64,000 bases of DNA, from the NCBI GenBank assembly GCA_023238725.1, contig CM041546.1, forward strand, positions 18,405,992-18,469,991, in the 5' to 3' direction. Positions 1 to 11,312 of the stretch are shown here, in pieces (positions within the stretch are counted from its first letter, which is position 1; the number at the start of each line of letters is the position of its first letter). The notes beneath the pieces are model-generated. The model was given only the letters and a program-made list of their open reading frames with translations, did no database searches and was not told the origin of the DNA. This DNA comes from Scortum barcoo. Its lineage: Eukaryota > Chordata > Actinopteri > Centrarchiformes > Terapontidae. The position numbers were made by a program, and so were the translations under genes.

Positions 1-411
1 ATACAAGCACAGCTCAGAGTTAGAAGAGGCATGTAGCTTTCTTGTATGCATATCTTATCATGATCTATTACTTCTTTCTTGAATGTAAATATTTTATTCT
101 GTACCTCAGCCAGTGATAGCAGTCAGTCAGATCTTACAGAGGGAGGTGCTGTCAGGCTCAGGCGTACTTCATACTCGTATAAATCCTTATCAGGTTACAT
201 TAATATAATGTAAATGTTCAACTGTGAACTGGATTTAGTTCAAAATATGCTGCCTTCTGTTAAAGTGCCATGGACATGTCCCCAGTGTACCCCTGCGTAA
301 GGCATGCCTCTGAGGTCCAAACCTGAGGAAACCGTGCTCAGTGTGAGCTGTTAGTCAGTGTTATGGTACATGCATTATTTTTGAACTATTTGATTAAAAA
401 AAAAAAAGAAG

Positions 412-416
<5 letters not shown>
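1..416. other. intergenic, nothing recognised
   Basis: AT-rich non-coding DNA. No open frame with recognisable similarity, no splice-bounded exon and no RNA gene were seen. It ends in a short A-run followed by a TA microsatellite. Confidence 0.6.
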
Positions 417-468
<52 letters not shown>

Positions 469-472
469 TATA
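417..472. repeat. (TA)n microsatellite, left flank of Tc1 element
   Basis: A nearly pure TA tract directly abuts the left end of the Tc1-like element. A second TA tract lies close to the other end (2132-2195), so the transposon probably landed inside one TA microsatellite. That fits the obligatory TA target of Tc1/mariner elements. Confidence 0.9.
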
Positions 473-2112
473 GTACAGACCAAAAGTTTGGACACACCTT
501 CTCATTCAATGAGTTTCCTTTCTTTTCATGACTATGAAAATTGTAGATTCACACTGAAGGCATCAAAACTATTAATTAACACATGTGGAATTATATACTT
601 GACCAAAAAAAGTGTGAAACAACTGAAAATATGTCTTATATTCTAGGTTCTTCAAAGTAGCCACCTTTTGCTCTGATTACTGCTTCGCACACTCTTGGCA
701 TTCTCTTGATGAGCTTCAAGAGGTAGTCACCTGAAATGGTCTTCCAACAGTCTTGAAGGAGTTCCCAGAGATGCTTAGCACTTGTTGGCCCTTTTGCCTT
801 CACTCTGCGGTCCAGCTCACCCCAAACCATCTCGATTGGGTTCAGGTCTGGTGACTGTGGAGGCCAGGTCATCTGGCGCAGCACCCCATCACTCTCCTTC
901 TTGGTCAGAATAGCCCTTACACAGCCTGGAGGTGTGTTTGGGGTCATTGTCCTGTTGAAAAATAAATGATGGTCCAACTAAACGCAAACCGGATGGAATA
1001 GCGTGCCTCTGCAAGATGCTGTGGTAGCCATGCTGGTTCAGTATGCCTTCAATTTTGAATAAATCCCCAACAGTGTCACCAGCAAAGCATCCCCACACCA
1101 TCACACCTCCTCCTCCATGCTTCACGGTGGGAACCAGGCATGTAGAGTCCATCCGTTCACCTTTTCTGCGTCGCACAAAGACACGGTGGTTAGAACCAAA
1201 GATCTCAAATTTGGACTTATCAGACCAAAGCACAGATTTCCACTGGTCTAATGTCCATTCCTTGTGTTCTTTAGCCCAAACAAGTCTCTTCTGCTTGTTG
1301 CCTGTCCTTAGCAGTGGTTTCCTAGCAGCTATTCTACCATGAAGGCCTGATTCACACAGTCTCCTCTTAACAGTTGTTCTAGAGATGTGTCTGCTGCTAG
1401 AACTCTGTGTGGCATTGACCTTGGTCTCTAATCTGAGCTGCTGTTAACCTGCAATTTCTGAGGCTGGTGAGTCGGATGAACTTATCCTCCGCAGCAGAGG
1501 TGACTCTTGGTCTTCCTTTCCTGGAGTGGTCCTCATGTGAGCCAGTTTCTTTGTAGCACTTGATGGTTTTTGCAACTGCACTTGGGGACACTTTCAAAGT
1601 TTTCCCAATTTTTCGGACTGACTGACCTTCATTTCTTAAAGTAATGATGGCCACTCGTTTTTCTTTACTTAGCTGCTTTGCTCTTGCCATAATAACAATT
1701 CTAACAGTCTATTCAGTAGGACTATCAGCTGTGTATCCACCTTGACTTCTGCACAACACCACTGATGGTCCCAACCCCATTTATAAGGCAAGAAATCCCA
1801 CTTATTAAACCTGACAGGGCACACCTGTGAAGTGAAAACCATTTCAGGTGACTACCTCTTGAAGCTCATCAAGAGAATGCCAAGAGTGTGCAAAAGTGCA
1901 AGCAGTAATCAGAGCAAAAGGTGGCTACTTTGAAGAACCTAGAATATAAGACATATTTTCAGTTGTTTCACACTTTTTTGTCAAGTATATAATTCCACAT
2001 GTGTTAATTCATAGTTTTGATGCCTTCAGTGTGAATCTACAATTTTCATAGTCATGAAAAGAAAGGAAACTCATTGAATGAGAAGGTGTGTCCAAACTTT
2101 TGGTCTGTACTG
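473..2112 (-). mobile_element. Tc1-like DNA transposon, degraded
   Basis: The ends are inverted copies of each other: the left end reads GTACAGACCAAAAGTTTGG and the right end is its reverse complement, finishing in CTGTACTG followed by TA. The inverted repeats are long, about 250 bp (roughly 473-725 against 1855-2112). They reach into the transposase gene: the last 25 or so codons at 636-725 recur inverted at about 1860-1950. The element is about 1.64 kb, normal for fish Tc1 families. The left tip appears to have lost the terminal CA seen at the right end. The transposase inside is frameshifted, so the copy cannot be autonomous. Confidence 0.93.
636..1690 (-). pseudogene. Tc1-like transposase (DD34E), frameshifted
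   Basis: Cut-and-paste transposase of the Tc1/mariner superfamily, read from 1690 leftward. The N-terminal piece (1690-1397) has the paired-like helix-turn-helix (RNEGQSVRKIGKTL) and a GRPR linker motif typical of Tc1. A frame change near 1400 leads to a second piece (to about 889) with the first catalytic Asp in WSDKSKFEIFG and the second in QQDNDPKHTS. Another frame change near 900 leads to the C-terminal piece (977-636) with the catalytic Glu in SPDLNPIEMVWGELD. All three catalytic residues are visible, but at least two frameshifts break the gene. It is a relic unrelated to the neighbouring genes. Confidence 0.92.
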
Positions 2113-2130
2113 TATAAAGAGAGAGAAAAA

Positions 2131-2131
<1 letters not shown>

Positions 2132-2195
<64 letters not shown>
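2132..2195. repeat. (TA)n microsatellite, right flank of Tc1 element
   Basis: About 64 bp of TA repeats, separated from the transposon end by a short GA-rich spacer. Peptides predicted across it (YIYIYI...) are repeat translations and not genes. Confidence 0.9.
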
Positions 2196-2200
<5 letters not shown>

Positions 2201-4330
2201 TGCAGTAGATGGTGCTATTGTACAGAAAAAAACATCACTGCTGTTTTGGTCAATGGAAACTGAAAATACTTTACTAAACTAATAAAATAGATAATTATTA
2301 TAATGGGAGTTGACAGTCTCTATTTTATATCTTATTTGTCTTTAATTTGGCTTTTTAGCTTGCCACTATAAATAAATAAAAAAAGTTTCAATGATTTCAT
2401 AAAATTTTAGTTAAATACAAATAATTACATAAAAAACATTGAATAGGCACGTGTTTCAATTCATTCACTGATTTAAATGCAGAGTAGCCCCAATGTCAAA
2501 CATTTAAAACACAGAATTGGAAAAACTGCTCTAACTTATGTCTTATAATACAGAAACCACACGGTGGATTTCCCTATAGACAGCAGCTTAATGTTAAAAA
2601 GGTATTTTCCGTTGCACTTAAAGGTTTCGCTGCATCATCTGTTTTCGTAAAAAACGGTTGAGATTTCCAGTTCTGACCTATTAAAAACAGCACCAGTTGC
2701 TGATTTCCATCACTAGCCTCTAGAGTTCACCTTACACTTTGAGGAAGTGAACTTTCATGATGAAATGTGGAACTGCTCAGGCTGATTGGAGAATGTGTGA
2801 CATTTCAGACTTAACGGAAACATTGCACTTGGTGCAAGATAAGATTAAAGAGTGCACAAGTCATCATATTTAGTAACTACAAGGTGGAAATTACTATGAA
2901 ATGCTTGTTTTCATAATTTCATTTCATTTAATTTGATTTAGAACATGTCTCTCATCTGTTTGGGCAACATGGTCAGCACGAAGCAGCTGCATTGTCAGAG
3001 TCATTTGTCATTATCAGTTATGAAAACCTTAATGAGTGATACTGTCCTATAATATCCAAATAACATGCCAATTAACTTGTAACCAAATTGCATCATGATA
3101 TGTGATCAAAAAACCCAACAAGTTTTATGTCAACTCTGAGGTGAACACTCTCCATCTCATTTACATTTACACAAGCCAGCTTTAACAAGTGTGTTTATAC
3201 AGTTACATTTGACTTGATGCTGGTATACTTTGTTTCCTCCCATTCGTCTTTGAATGTTTTGCATCATAAACAGGAAAGTGCAGATGGTGGTTGTACCTGA
3301 ACAGACATGAGAGACGACACATCCAGCTGTGATGAAGAACAGGTTGATTGGTTCTTATGAAGTGATTTCTTAGGTGGTAAATGACATGTTGATGACACAA
3401 ATGATGAAACAGAGCAGAAAGCTTCACTAGATGTGGCTTATAAAATATTAACCACATAAGTAAGAACAATGGTGTCAGTGTTAGTGCAGACTAAATACCT
3501 TGGTTGTTGTGTGCAGTTTAAAGACAGTGCAGATTTCTATTTCCTCCCTTGAGAATGGAAATAACCCCTTTACATTGTACTTTTATCTTTGACATTGGGT
3601 GTGTTTAAGGCAATTTGCATATATGTTTATTGTATTGTCCCTGAATATGAACACAGAGCTCCTGAGATGTAATTAACTACTCTATAAACTCTATAAAAAT
3701 CCATCCATTGTAGCAACTATTGCAACAAAGTTGAGTCATGCCATGTGAATTCATGCCATGTGAATTATGCGTGCAGTAGTTTCAAGTGTTAATGCTAGTA
3801 TTGTGAACACTTGTGACATTTTTCAGTATATGAGATGCTGTATTGGGCAGCCTTTTATTGTCAGTGTAATGTTTCCACAGTGTCATTACATCTTTAGGGT
3901 GTGCACTGCATGCAATGTGTGACTTTATTAAGCTGTAGCTTCGGTCATGTATCTGTTCTAAGCGTGTATGTGTCCCCATAACCACACCCCAGCCACACTG
4001 AAAGAAAGTGTGCGCTTCAGCATGTTCCATTGACCACAGCAGTACTGCAAGCCTTTGCACATCCACAGTTCCAGAATGCCTAATAGAACAACAGACAAGG
4101 ACAGCGGTGCAGCGGCCTCATATCCCAGACCCTCCCCCGTCGCCCAACACCATCACCCCTCCTCTCTATCCCCTGACTCCCAAAATACTCCATGTAGTTC
4201 AGTGTGAAAGAGTCACGTGGCTTTTGGCCCACCAGCTCAAGTGCATTTGTTCTGTGCTGATTGTTTTAAAGGATTTTGCCTCCATCAACAGAAAAGTGGA
4301 GGGGATAACTTTTTGGAATTCAGCCTAGGG
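2196..4330. other. intergenic upstream of lim2, no gene seen
   Basis: No exon with plausible splice signals or protein similarity was found on either strand. The open frames at 3203-3469 and 3782-4328 have no recognisable domain and no codon signature. A GAGGAAGTGA word near 2742 resembles an ETS-factor site but stands alone. Confidence 0.5.
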
Positions 4331-4434
4331 CTTCCTCTTTGACGTTTCGCTCACTCCTGGCTTGCACTCCCTCTCACTCTTTCCCTGAGGAAAGGCTGAT
4401 ACTTAAGAGGGTTGATTTATTCTGAGGAATTCAG
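4331..4434 (+). promoter_or_regulatory. lim2: candidate lim2 promoter / non-coding first exon
   Basis: A possible untranslated exon ends at 4434 with a good donor (TTCAG|GTAAGA). It would join the acceptor at 6298-6299 (pyrimidine tract then GCACAG) just ahead of the lim2 start codon. The exon start is not visible and no TATA box is evident. This is inferred from the donor alone; lim2 also begins with an untranslated exon in mammals. Confidence 0.35.
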
Positions 4435-6299
4435 GTAAGATGATGTTGAGTCTTTTGTTAATCGCTAATGCCACTTAGATGGTAAAAATTGGGAGTAACA
4501 ATTATAGAGTAGTATGCATATCATGGCATGCCAACCAATGAGTCTGAGTCTCTCAGGTGGGCCGAGAGGGCCTTCACTTTGTAATAATGACAAACTCACT
4601 TCACTTAGATGCAGTTTCTCTATTTTGTATAAAAGTGTGTTAAATTTGCTGTTTTCTTTTTCAAAATTTTCAGTAGCAATGTATTACCCATAGACTATTT
4701 TAACTTCATAAAATTAATACATGATGCATCTCTGAAGATATCATGTCAAACTTGAGATTTAACTGGTTTCTTTCATATGTACAGATAAGTCTAAGGTGTT
4801 CGGACCCTCCACCCATGAGTGTGTGTGATGCATGTTGTCTCTGATAGCAAAGAGCAAAATTAGGAGCCACCTGACATGGATATTTGACATGGTCTTCCTT
4901 AAAGTGCTGATTTCTAGTTGTTGTCAGACAAAAATTATGGCGTCTGGCTAAATTATGGATTATGACTAATCACAGTCTGGTTAACTTCTTCTCATATGAA
5001 TATACACAATATGTAACGTCAACATTTCTCATTTAAATCAAAGTCTGTTAAGTTACTTTCTATTTAGGTAACAATGATGATTGAGCCTATGGCCACTGAT
5101 GAAAGCTCTCGCATTTGCAGTATTACAACCCAGGTGTCATTTGCAACTTTGGCAATGTTAAAATGACAAACACTGCACAGTTAGGCTTTTATCAAGGCAT
5201 GTAACGCAACAGATTCACTCTTGAACTCACCTGTGTGTGAAGTGGTGTATGTATATTTTCCTGATCTCTACTAGTGTTGTGAGTAAATGGTAACTATGGC
5301 TGAACAAAGAAGTGAGGCCCTGAAATACACCTGCAGTTATCACTTAGTGCCATAGGTGCCATGAAAGAGAACAAAATCTTCACAATTATAACTTTAAGCT
5401 ACTGTGTTTTGTTCTTGTTTTACAACATTATTAGATATTTAATTCAAGGCTTTGTTTGTACAGCCAACGCCATTTCACATCATTGTGAGTTTCTACTTTT
5501 ATTTATTCTCTGTGGGGCTTTGCGTAACATGACAAGCAAATGTACACATCTGTGGGTTGTTTAACCAAAGCAGTGAGAATAGAAAACATGTTCAAACACG
5601 GAAGGAGACAAAGAGAAAGAGTACATGTTGCTATGAGCTGATTGTATTGTGGTTGGAATGATTACTCTGTCCAAGCCAGCAGTTATCGTGATGAGTTCTG
5701 TGCTTTGTGGTTACAGCTAACTGTGTAGTCAAGACAAATTAATATACATGCATATATACATACATACAGAGCATGTAGCCACTCTTCAGACAGCATCTCC
5801 CTTCAGTGAGGAACTGAGGAATTGAGGAAGTGACTCTTTTGCCACACACAAATTGTGTATTCGTTTTTGAGGAAATGTAGTAGTATAAGTCCCTTCATTC
5901 CAGGAAGTGAACTCATGGTTAGAATGGATGATGTGTGCAAAGAGTGATGTCTGAAGCTCACAGTCCTGCTGTTTAAACTTAAACAGGAAGTGTAAATGAA
6001 TGTCTTCCCTTCATCAGACACTTAAATCATGGTGCCATAACTGTAGCTCAAAAATAAGCCCCCATTTTCACCTGCGGCCATGCTGGCCAACATCACAGCA
6101 CACTGACTACATCTGGCAACTGCTACGTATGTACAGTCTCTTTCTGCCTCTGCATCCACTCTCTCAGGCAGTTCCTGTCAAATTCATCCATTCCCTATTA
6201 AATAAACATTCATACTAAACCCACCATAGAAATAGACTAAAAGCATTCTCACAAATTCACTTGCACCTCTGACTCCCATCTCCTTCTCTTTTTGCACAG

Positions 6300-8569
6300 T
6301 GCATAAAGCCTTAACTACTGTCATAGTGTCACTCATGATGTACAGCTTCATGGGAGGGGGCCTATTTTGTGCCATTGTGGGGAACATCCTGTTGGTGGTC
6401 TCCACAGCCACAGACTACTGGATGCAGTACCGTCTGTCTGGCAGCTTTGCCCATCAGGGCCTGTGGAGGTACTGCATGTCAGGCAAGTGCTACATGCAGA
6501 CTGATAGCATTGGTAAGTGAGAAAATATCTTCTTCTGCAATAACGCTAACATGCTGATGTTAATCAGGTATGATGAAACCATGCTCACCATTTTATAAAA
6601 CAGATTAAAGTCTGCTAATTAGCATTAAAACAAAAACGTGCAGCCGGGACTGATGGGAAAATTATTAGTTTTTCAGGTATTGGTTCGTAAACCAGTGTAT
6701 TCTATAAATTAAAGGTGATGATAGTGCTATATCAGTTGTCAGGGGATCATCAGACTTATTACAATTCATCCTAATCACAACAGTGAAGTGTGAAACAAAC
6801 TTCATGACAATCCATCCCATTGTAGGGGAATCCAAAATGTCAGCCTCATGATGACACTAGAGGAAACATCAGGGGATCAATAAAGTCATTTAGGCTACAT
6901 CATCTGGGAATTTCTGTGGAAGATTTGATGGATATGCATCCAATAGTTTCTCTGATATTTTGACAAAAGTGGTGGACAATGCTGTCCACAAAAGTGTAGC
7001 TTACACTTTTAATGATCATAGTTTTAACAAGGAAGTAGTATTTGAACTTGCCTAACTTCCTCCTTGGTCATGGTGGAACAAATGTTTATAGAATAGACTA
7101 TTTGAAAGCTTAGAAATAGCCCACCTACATAATACAGTGATGGATAGTTGTAGAGCAGCATCACACTGTAGAAAATTTTATGTAAAATGTTATTTACTCA
7201 ATCCCTCTGAAATTAAGTGGAAAAATGAATTAAAATCACACAAAATAGTCTAAGAACCAGCACCTCAGCACTGTACGTGCCATACTTGCGTAAATAAGCT
7301 GCTTATCACTGACTGTGAATTTCCCTTTTTATATAGATATACTTTCACTGTTTCAGGAATGTCTGCATTCAAACAACATGAGAGCGTAAATGATTGATCC
7401 TGAGTGAGTCCAGCAGGGCATGGAAACAGTTTACAAGTTCAAGTTATAAAATATTTGAGTCAGTGTTTTAGGGTTTGGTAGGATTGTGAGGAATAATTTC
7501 CAGCAAGTTTCCAAATGACATTTTGTGCATTATGGCACAAAAGTGTTTTGTGTTTCATTTTGTATTTATCTTCCTGCGCATATTTCTACAGTATGTTCTC
7601 TCCTTTATTTTACTCTTCCCCAGCCTACTGGAATGCCACTCGTGCCTTCATGATCCTCTCTGCCATGTCATGCTTTGCTGGCATCATCGCAGGAATCCTC
7701 TCCTTTGCCCACTTCTCGGCCTTTGAGAGGTTCAACCGCTCTTTTGCTGCTGGCATCATGTTCTTTGTTTCAAGTGAGTCACGCACACAGTTACAAAGAG
7801 CAGGTCATATTATTTTCGTTTTACACATCACACCAGCCATGAGTGGCACACTTTTCCTTGTGACTTTGCATATTATGTAAATCTCAGACAAAGATCACCA
7901 AGCCTACCATAAAAATCCAGTTGAGATGACCTTTGCTATTACAAATAAAAATATTTTTATGTTTGCCCACCATGCCAGCTCTCTTTGTTCTGCTTGCAAT
8001 GGCCATTTACACCGGAGTGACAGTGAACTTCCTGGGCAAGCGCTTTGGTGACTGGCGCTTCTCTTGGTCCTACATACTAGGCTTGGGTGGCTCTGCTCAT
8101 GACCTTCTTTGCAGGTTTGTTCAAAAGTACTTCCTCTATCTTGCTGATAGTGAACAAAAGGAGTTTGGGTTTTTACATGAATATTACAGCACCCCCACAG
8201 CAAAATTAAGAAGATATAGCTCTGTCAAACCTTAACATAATAAATCACAATGCTGTCACATGAGCACTTTCATTCTCTTGAAACTTTATTCACAGTAAGT
8301 TGCCAAATGCTTGTTATAAGTGAGTACAGCTTTGCACGAATACTACTATACACTCTCAAGCTCGATAAGATTTATGAAAATTTGAAAGGTATTCAGAAAA
8401 GTTAGTCTTGCCATAAAAAAAAATAACAAAAAACACAGTTTGGAAATGGCTTCAGTGGTAATTAAACACCACTGCACTTTATAGCTGATGTATGTTTTGT
8501 TTTGTAGGTATATTCTACATGTGTGCCTACAGAATGCATGAGTGCAGAAGAGTGGCTGGCCCTCGTTGA
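6300..8569 (+). CDS. lim2: lens fibre membrane intrinsic protein LIM2 (MP20), one frameshift
   Basis: Four-pass membrane protein of the PMP22/EMP/claudin family, an abundant junctional protein of lens fibre cells. Coding exons are 6338-6512, 7624-7773, 7979-8114 and 8508-8569, all with GT/AG borders; a 38-base leader precedes the first. The start at 6338 (MYSFMGGG) matches the mammalian N-terminus and has A at -3; an ATG lies in frame just before it. The first extracellular loop has the family W...GLWxxC...C signature (GLWRYC, GKC). Later exons give YWNATRAFMILSA, FLGKRFGDWRFSWSYIL and a C-terminal IFYMCAYRMHECRR. Spliced length is 173 codons, the same as human LIM2, once one extra base in exon 3 (about 8087-8090, codons after SYILG) is allowed for. 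The partial copy at 30811 lacks that extra base, so a sequencing error is likely. Confidence 0.93.
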
Positions 8570-8954
8570 AGTAAACAGGAAATAATGAGTCATGGGTGTG
8601 GAAGATATCAATTCTCCCTCAAAAAAATAGACAAATTCACTGTAAAATAATAAAATTTTGAATTTTGCATATGCAAACCATGTGTGTCTTGTGGTTTTGT
8701 CATAAAGCTGTCCACATTGTTTTTTGTTGGAAAGCAGCTCAGTCCATTTGAGCAGGATGAAATCAACCTTAACACGACATTTTGTTACCCAGTGACCAAC
8801 AAAACCTACATGTGAGACACGTGTTTTATGAATGAACTGAACCAAAAAATATGTGTACAGCATTCCATGTTCTGATGTAAAGTCAGTAATTTACAGGGCA
8901 ATGATAACATTGAAGCTGGATATGTACATATTGTATTGAGAGTGTGCTTTAAGC

Positions 8955-9870
8955 TTAACTAGAGCTTGTGGCCTGCCCTTGTATTCCTGAAACATTGGGT
9001 GCACGCTTCCTGAAAATGGATCTTGCACTGGTGCAGCGGAAGGTGGAGGAAGCAAAGTAGAAAATGATGGGATCGATGCAAGTGTTGAAGGTACTGAGCA
9101 GCAAGGTGTAGTACCTCCATTTTGGGCTCTCTTTCTGGAAGTATCCCACCACATGAGAGATGTTGTACGGCACCACACAGATGAGAAAGACAGCAAGAGT
9201 CCCCAGGGCCATGCCGATGGCCTTCTGCTTCTGCATCTGGGAAATCCTGGGGCGGCTGTACAGGATCAAGATGCAGCTCATGTAGCAGTAAACACAAATC
9301 AGAAGAGGTATGAGGCAAAGCACAAAGAAAAACTCCAAACGCACTGGGAGGAGGATGTCCAACTGCGTCTGTGTGAAGTTCTCATAGCACAGTTCTCTGG
9401 AGTTATTGCTGGACAGGGATGGGTGGTGCTGGGTAATAAAAGTGATGCTGCAGTGTGCTGCCGAGATTATCCAAATAACAGCACTGATGATTATGGCGTA
9501 CACAGGTTTGTGCAGCTGATGATAGGTGATAGGGAAAGCTACCCCGATGTAGCGAACCACACTGACTGCCATCAGAAGCAAGGAGCTGGTGTAGATTGTG
9601 CTGAAAAAGGTGAAGGAGGTGATAGGAGCACAGGAAGTCGGGCAAGTTCCATTTCATGCCTGACGCTGCCTCGTGCATCTTGAGAGGAAGGATCATCAAA
9701 AAGAGCAGGTCGGACACAGTCAGGTTGAGTAGCAGGATATCTGTTGGAAGGGGCCTGGAATGGATCTTTACAATGAAGGCACAGAGGGCCAGGAGGTTGG
9801 CTGGCAGGCCTATCAGGAAGGAAATGATGTAAACTGAGAGAATGACCTCACTACTCACTGTATACTCCAT
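8955..9870 (-). CDS. free fatty acid receptor FFAR2/FFAR3-like, copy 1, one frameshift
   Basis: Class A GPCR for short-chain fatty acids, with a single coding exon. It starts at 9870 (MEYTVSSEV) and ends at 8955. TM1 carries the FFAR hallmark FLIGLPANLLALCAF. Residues equivalent to human FFAR2 His140 (AAHCS), Arg180 (LPVRLEF), His242 (YNISHVVGY) and Arg255 (SPKWRYY), which bind the carboxylate, are all present, as is DPIIFYF in TM7. VRY replaces the usual ERY/DRY at the end of TM3. One extra base near 9627, just after the conserved TM3 cysteine, breaks the frame; without it the protein is 304 residues, near the family size. The gene is tail to tail with lim2 (385 bases apart). The call cannot separate FFAR2 from FFAR3 orthology. 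The same extra base is in copy 2. Confidence 0.88.
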
Positions 9871-9876
9871 TAAGAC

Positions 9877-10440
9877 CCTGAGAAGGAAATAAGAAAGGGA
9901 CAGGTGGTTAAAAATGACTGATTAGTTTCTAGTCTTATACCCAGTGACTATGAAGTGTTTTGTTTGAACGAACCACATAATCTTTTAGAGACCACTGGTT
10001 TAAATGATGACAACTATTTATTTATACTATGTATTTGGTTAGTGCATGTGATTAGATATATCCAGTCAAAAAGTCAAAGCAGCAACTTTAGCTTTTGCTC
10101 AGTAATCATCTTCAGTAATCCTTCTATATGAGATCGGATAAAGTTAGTTAGGAAAACAACTTTGCATGACTCCATTCACAGGACAATTCCAAGACAAATA
10201 GTCAGCTCTCGGACGGCAAACATCAGATGTAAAATTTCAATAGCAAAAAGGATCTGCAAGTGTTTGGTCTGATAAGGTAAACATATTTACTTACCTGGGA
10301 ATTGAAGAAATGCTGAGCAAAAAACAACTAAAGGTCCGTGTTGTTTGCAGACAACCAGTCTGTAAGTTGTGGGTTTAAAGATGAGCTGATACAAAGTGTC
10401 AAAACCGGAAACAGTGAGTCACGTCCAAGCCTCGTGAGAC
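9877..10440 (-). promoter_or_regulatory. FFAR copy 1 5' UTR intron and candidate first exon
   Basis: An acceptor (CCTTCTCAG) ends six bases upstream of the FFAR start codon. A donor CCCAG|GTAAGTAAATA lies at about 10294, so a 5' untranslated exon probably lies upstream of 10295. The arrangement is conserved in copy 2 (donor near 33136). Split 5' UTRs ahead of a single coding exon are common in this receptor family. The promoter itself is not resolved. Confidence 0.45.
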
Positions 10441-11000
10441 ATAATGCTCTATTTATTTTACTCTGAGCAACGGGCAGACACCAGTGGGTTGATATTAACT
10501 AAAATGCAAAGCTGAAGCTCATGTTGACTTTTATATCGGATATGATAATAAAGGACCTCCTCCCACTAGATTACTGCTGGAATAAACACTGAACATGATA
10601 ATTAGGTTTGGATTTGATCAAGCCATGAGTCTGCATTAATATTAGTTAAGTTACGCCTACACCATCCACTCTAAGAAGAAGTCACCAGTTTAAAAATGAA
10701 TTTTTCCCACATCGATTTTCAGTTTAGGACATCCTTCTCTGAGCCCACTGCGGCATCATGAGCAATTTGAGACATTTTTCATTGTTGTTTATAGCAGTAT
10801 ATAGCCTTTAGCCAAGTCCAGTTGGTGTAGCCTCTGTGACCCAGTCACACAAGTTTACACAAATATTGCAAAATAGGAACTATGGTTTGTATTGCAATAA
10901 CAACACCATAGAACATAATAATAAATGCATTTTTCTGTAACGAGTAACGAGAAGGTTTAATCTGAGCTGGAATAAAGAAACAGCTGGAGCTCATCTGGAC

Positions 11001-11034
<34 letters not shown>

Positions 11035-11312
11035 TGTATGTGTGTGTTCTTCATTCAGAATTGTCGCTCTCCTCCAGTAGAGGGGGTCCCATGCCCACAC
11101 AGGGTCTCATGCCTATCTTCTGTTGTGTGGGAACAGCCCGAATAATAGTTTCCTGCCTGTCAGTTCTATTTATATTACACTGCATTTTCGACAGGAAAAT
11201 GAACAGGCCCACATTTTTTCAGAAACTTTCACAAGCACTTTTGTGCATGTCATTCAAGCTTGCATTTGTTTCATTGAATGCATTTAAGCGGGGCTAAAAA
11301 CTGAGGAGGAGT
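10441..11312. other. spacer between FFAR and gene A, with (GT)n tract
   Basis: Non-coding. It contains a (GT)n microsatellite at about 11003-11032 (interrupted and shorter in copy 2, about 33845-33874). The reading frames across it are repeat translations. No other gene was recognised. Confidence 0.6.

Noticed and set aside
2078..2263. Open frame reading YIYIYIYI (also at 30382-30703, 52596-52790)
   Set aside because: Translation of TA microsatellites; no gene signal outside the repeat.
3782..4328. Overlapping open frames on both strands upstream of lim2
   Set aside because: No domain, no splice signals, no similarity between frames and known proteins; chance frames.
9153..9683. 176-codon open frame on the plus strand opposite FFAR
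   Set aside because: Antisense shadow of the FFAR coding sequence, repeated in copy 2; no independent domain.
10845..11297. Open frames with CVCVCV or HTHTHT runs (also near 33844)
   Set aside because: Translation of the (GT)n microsatellite.
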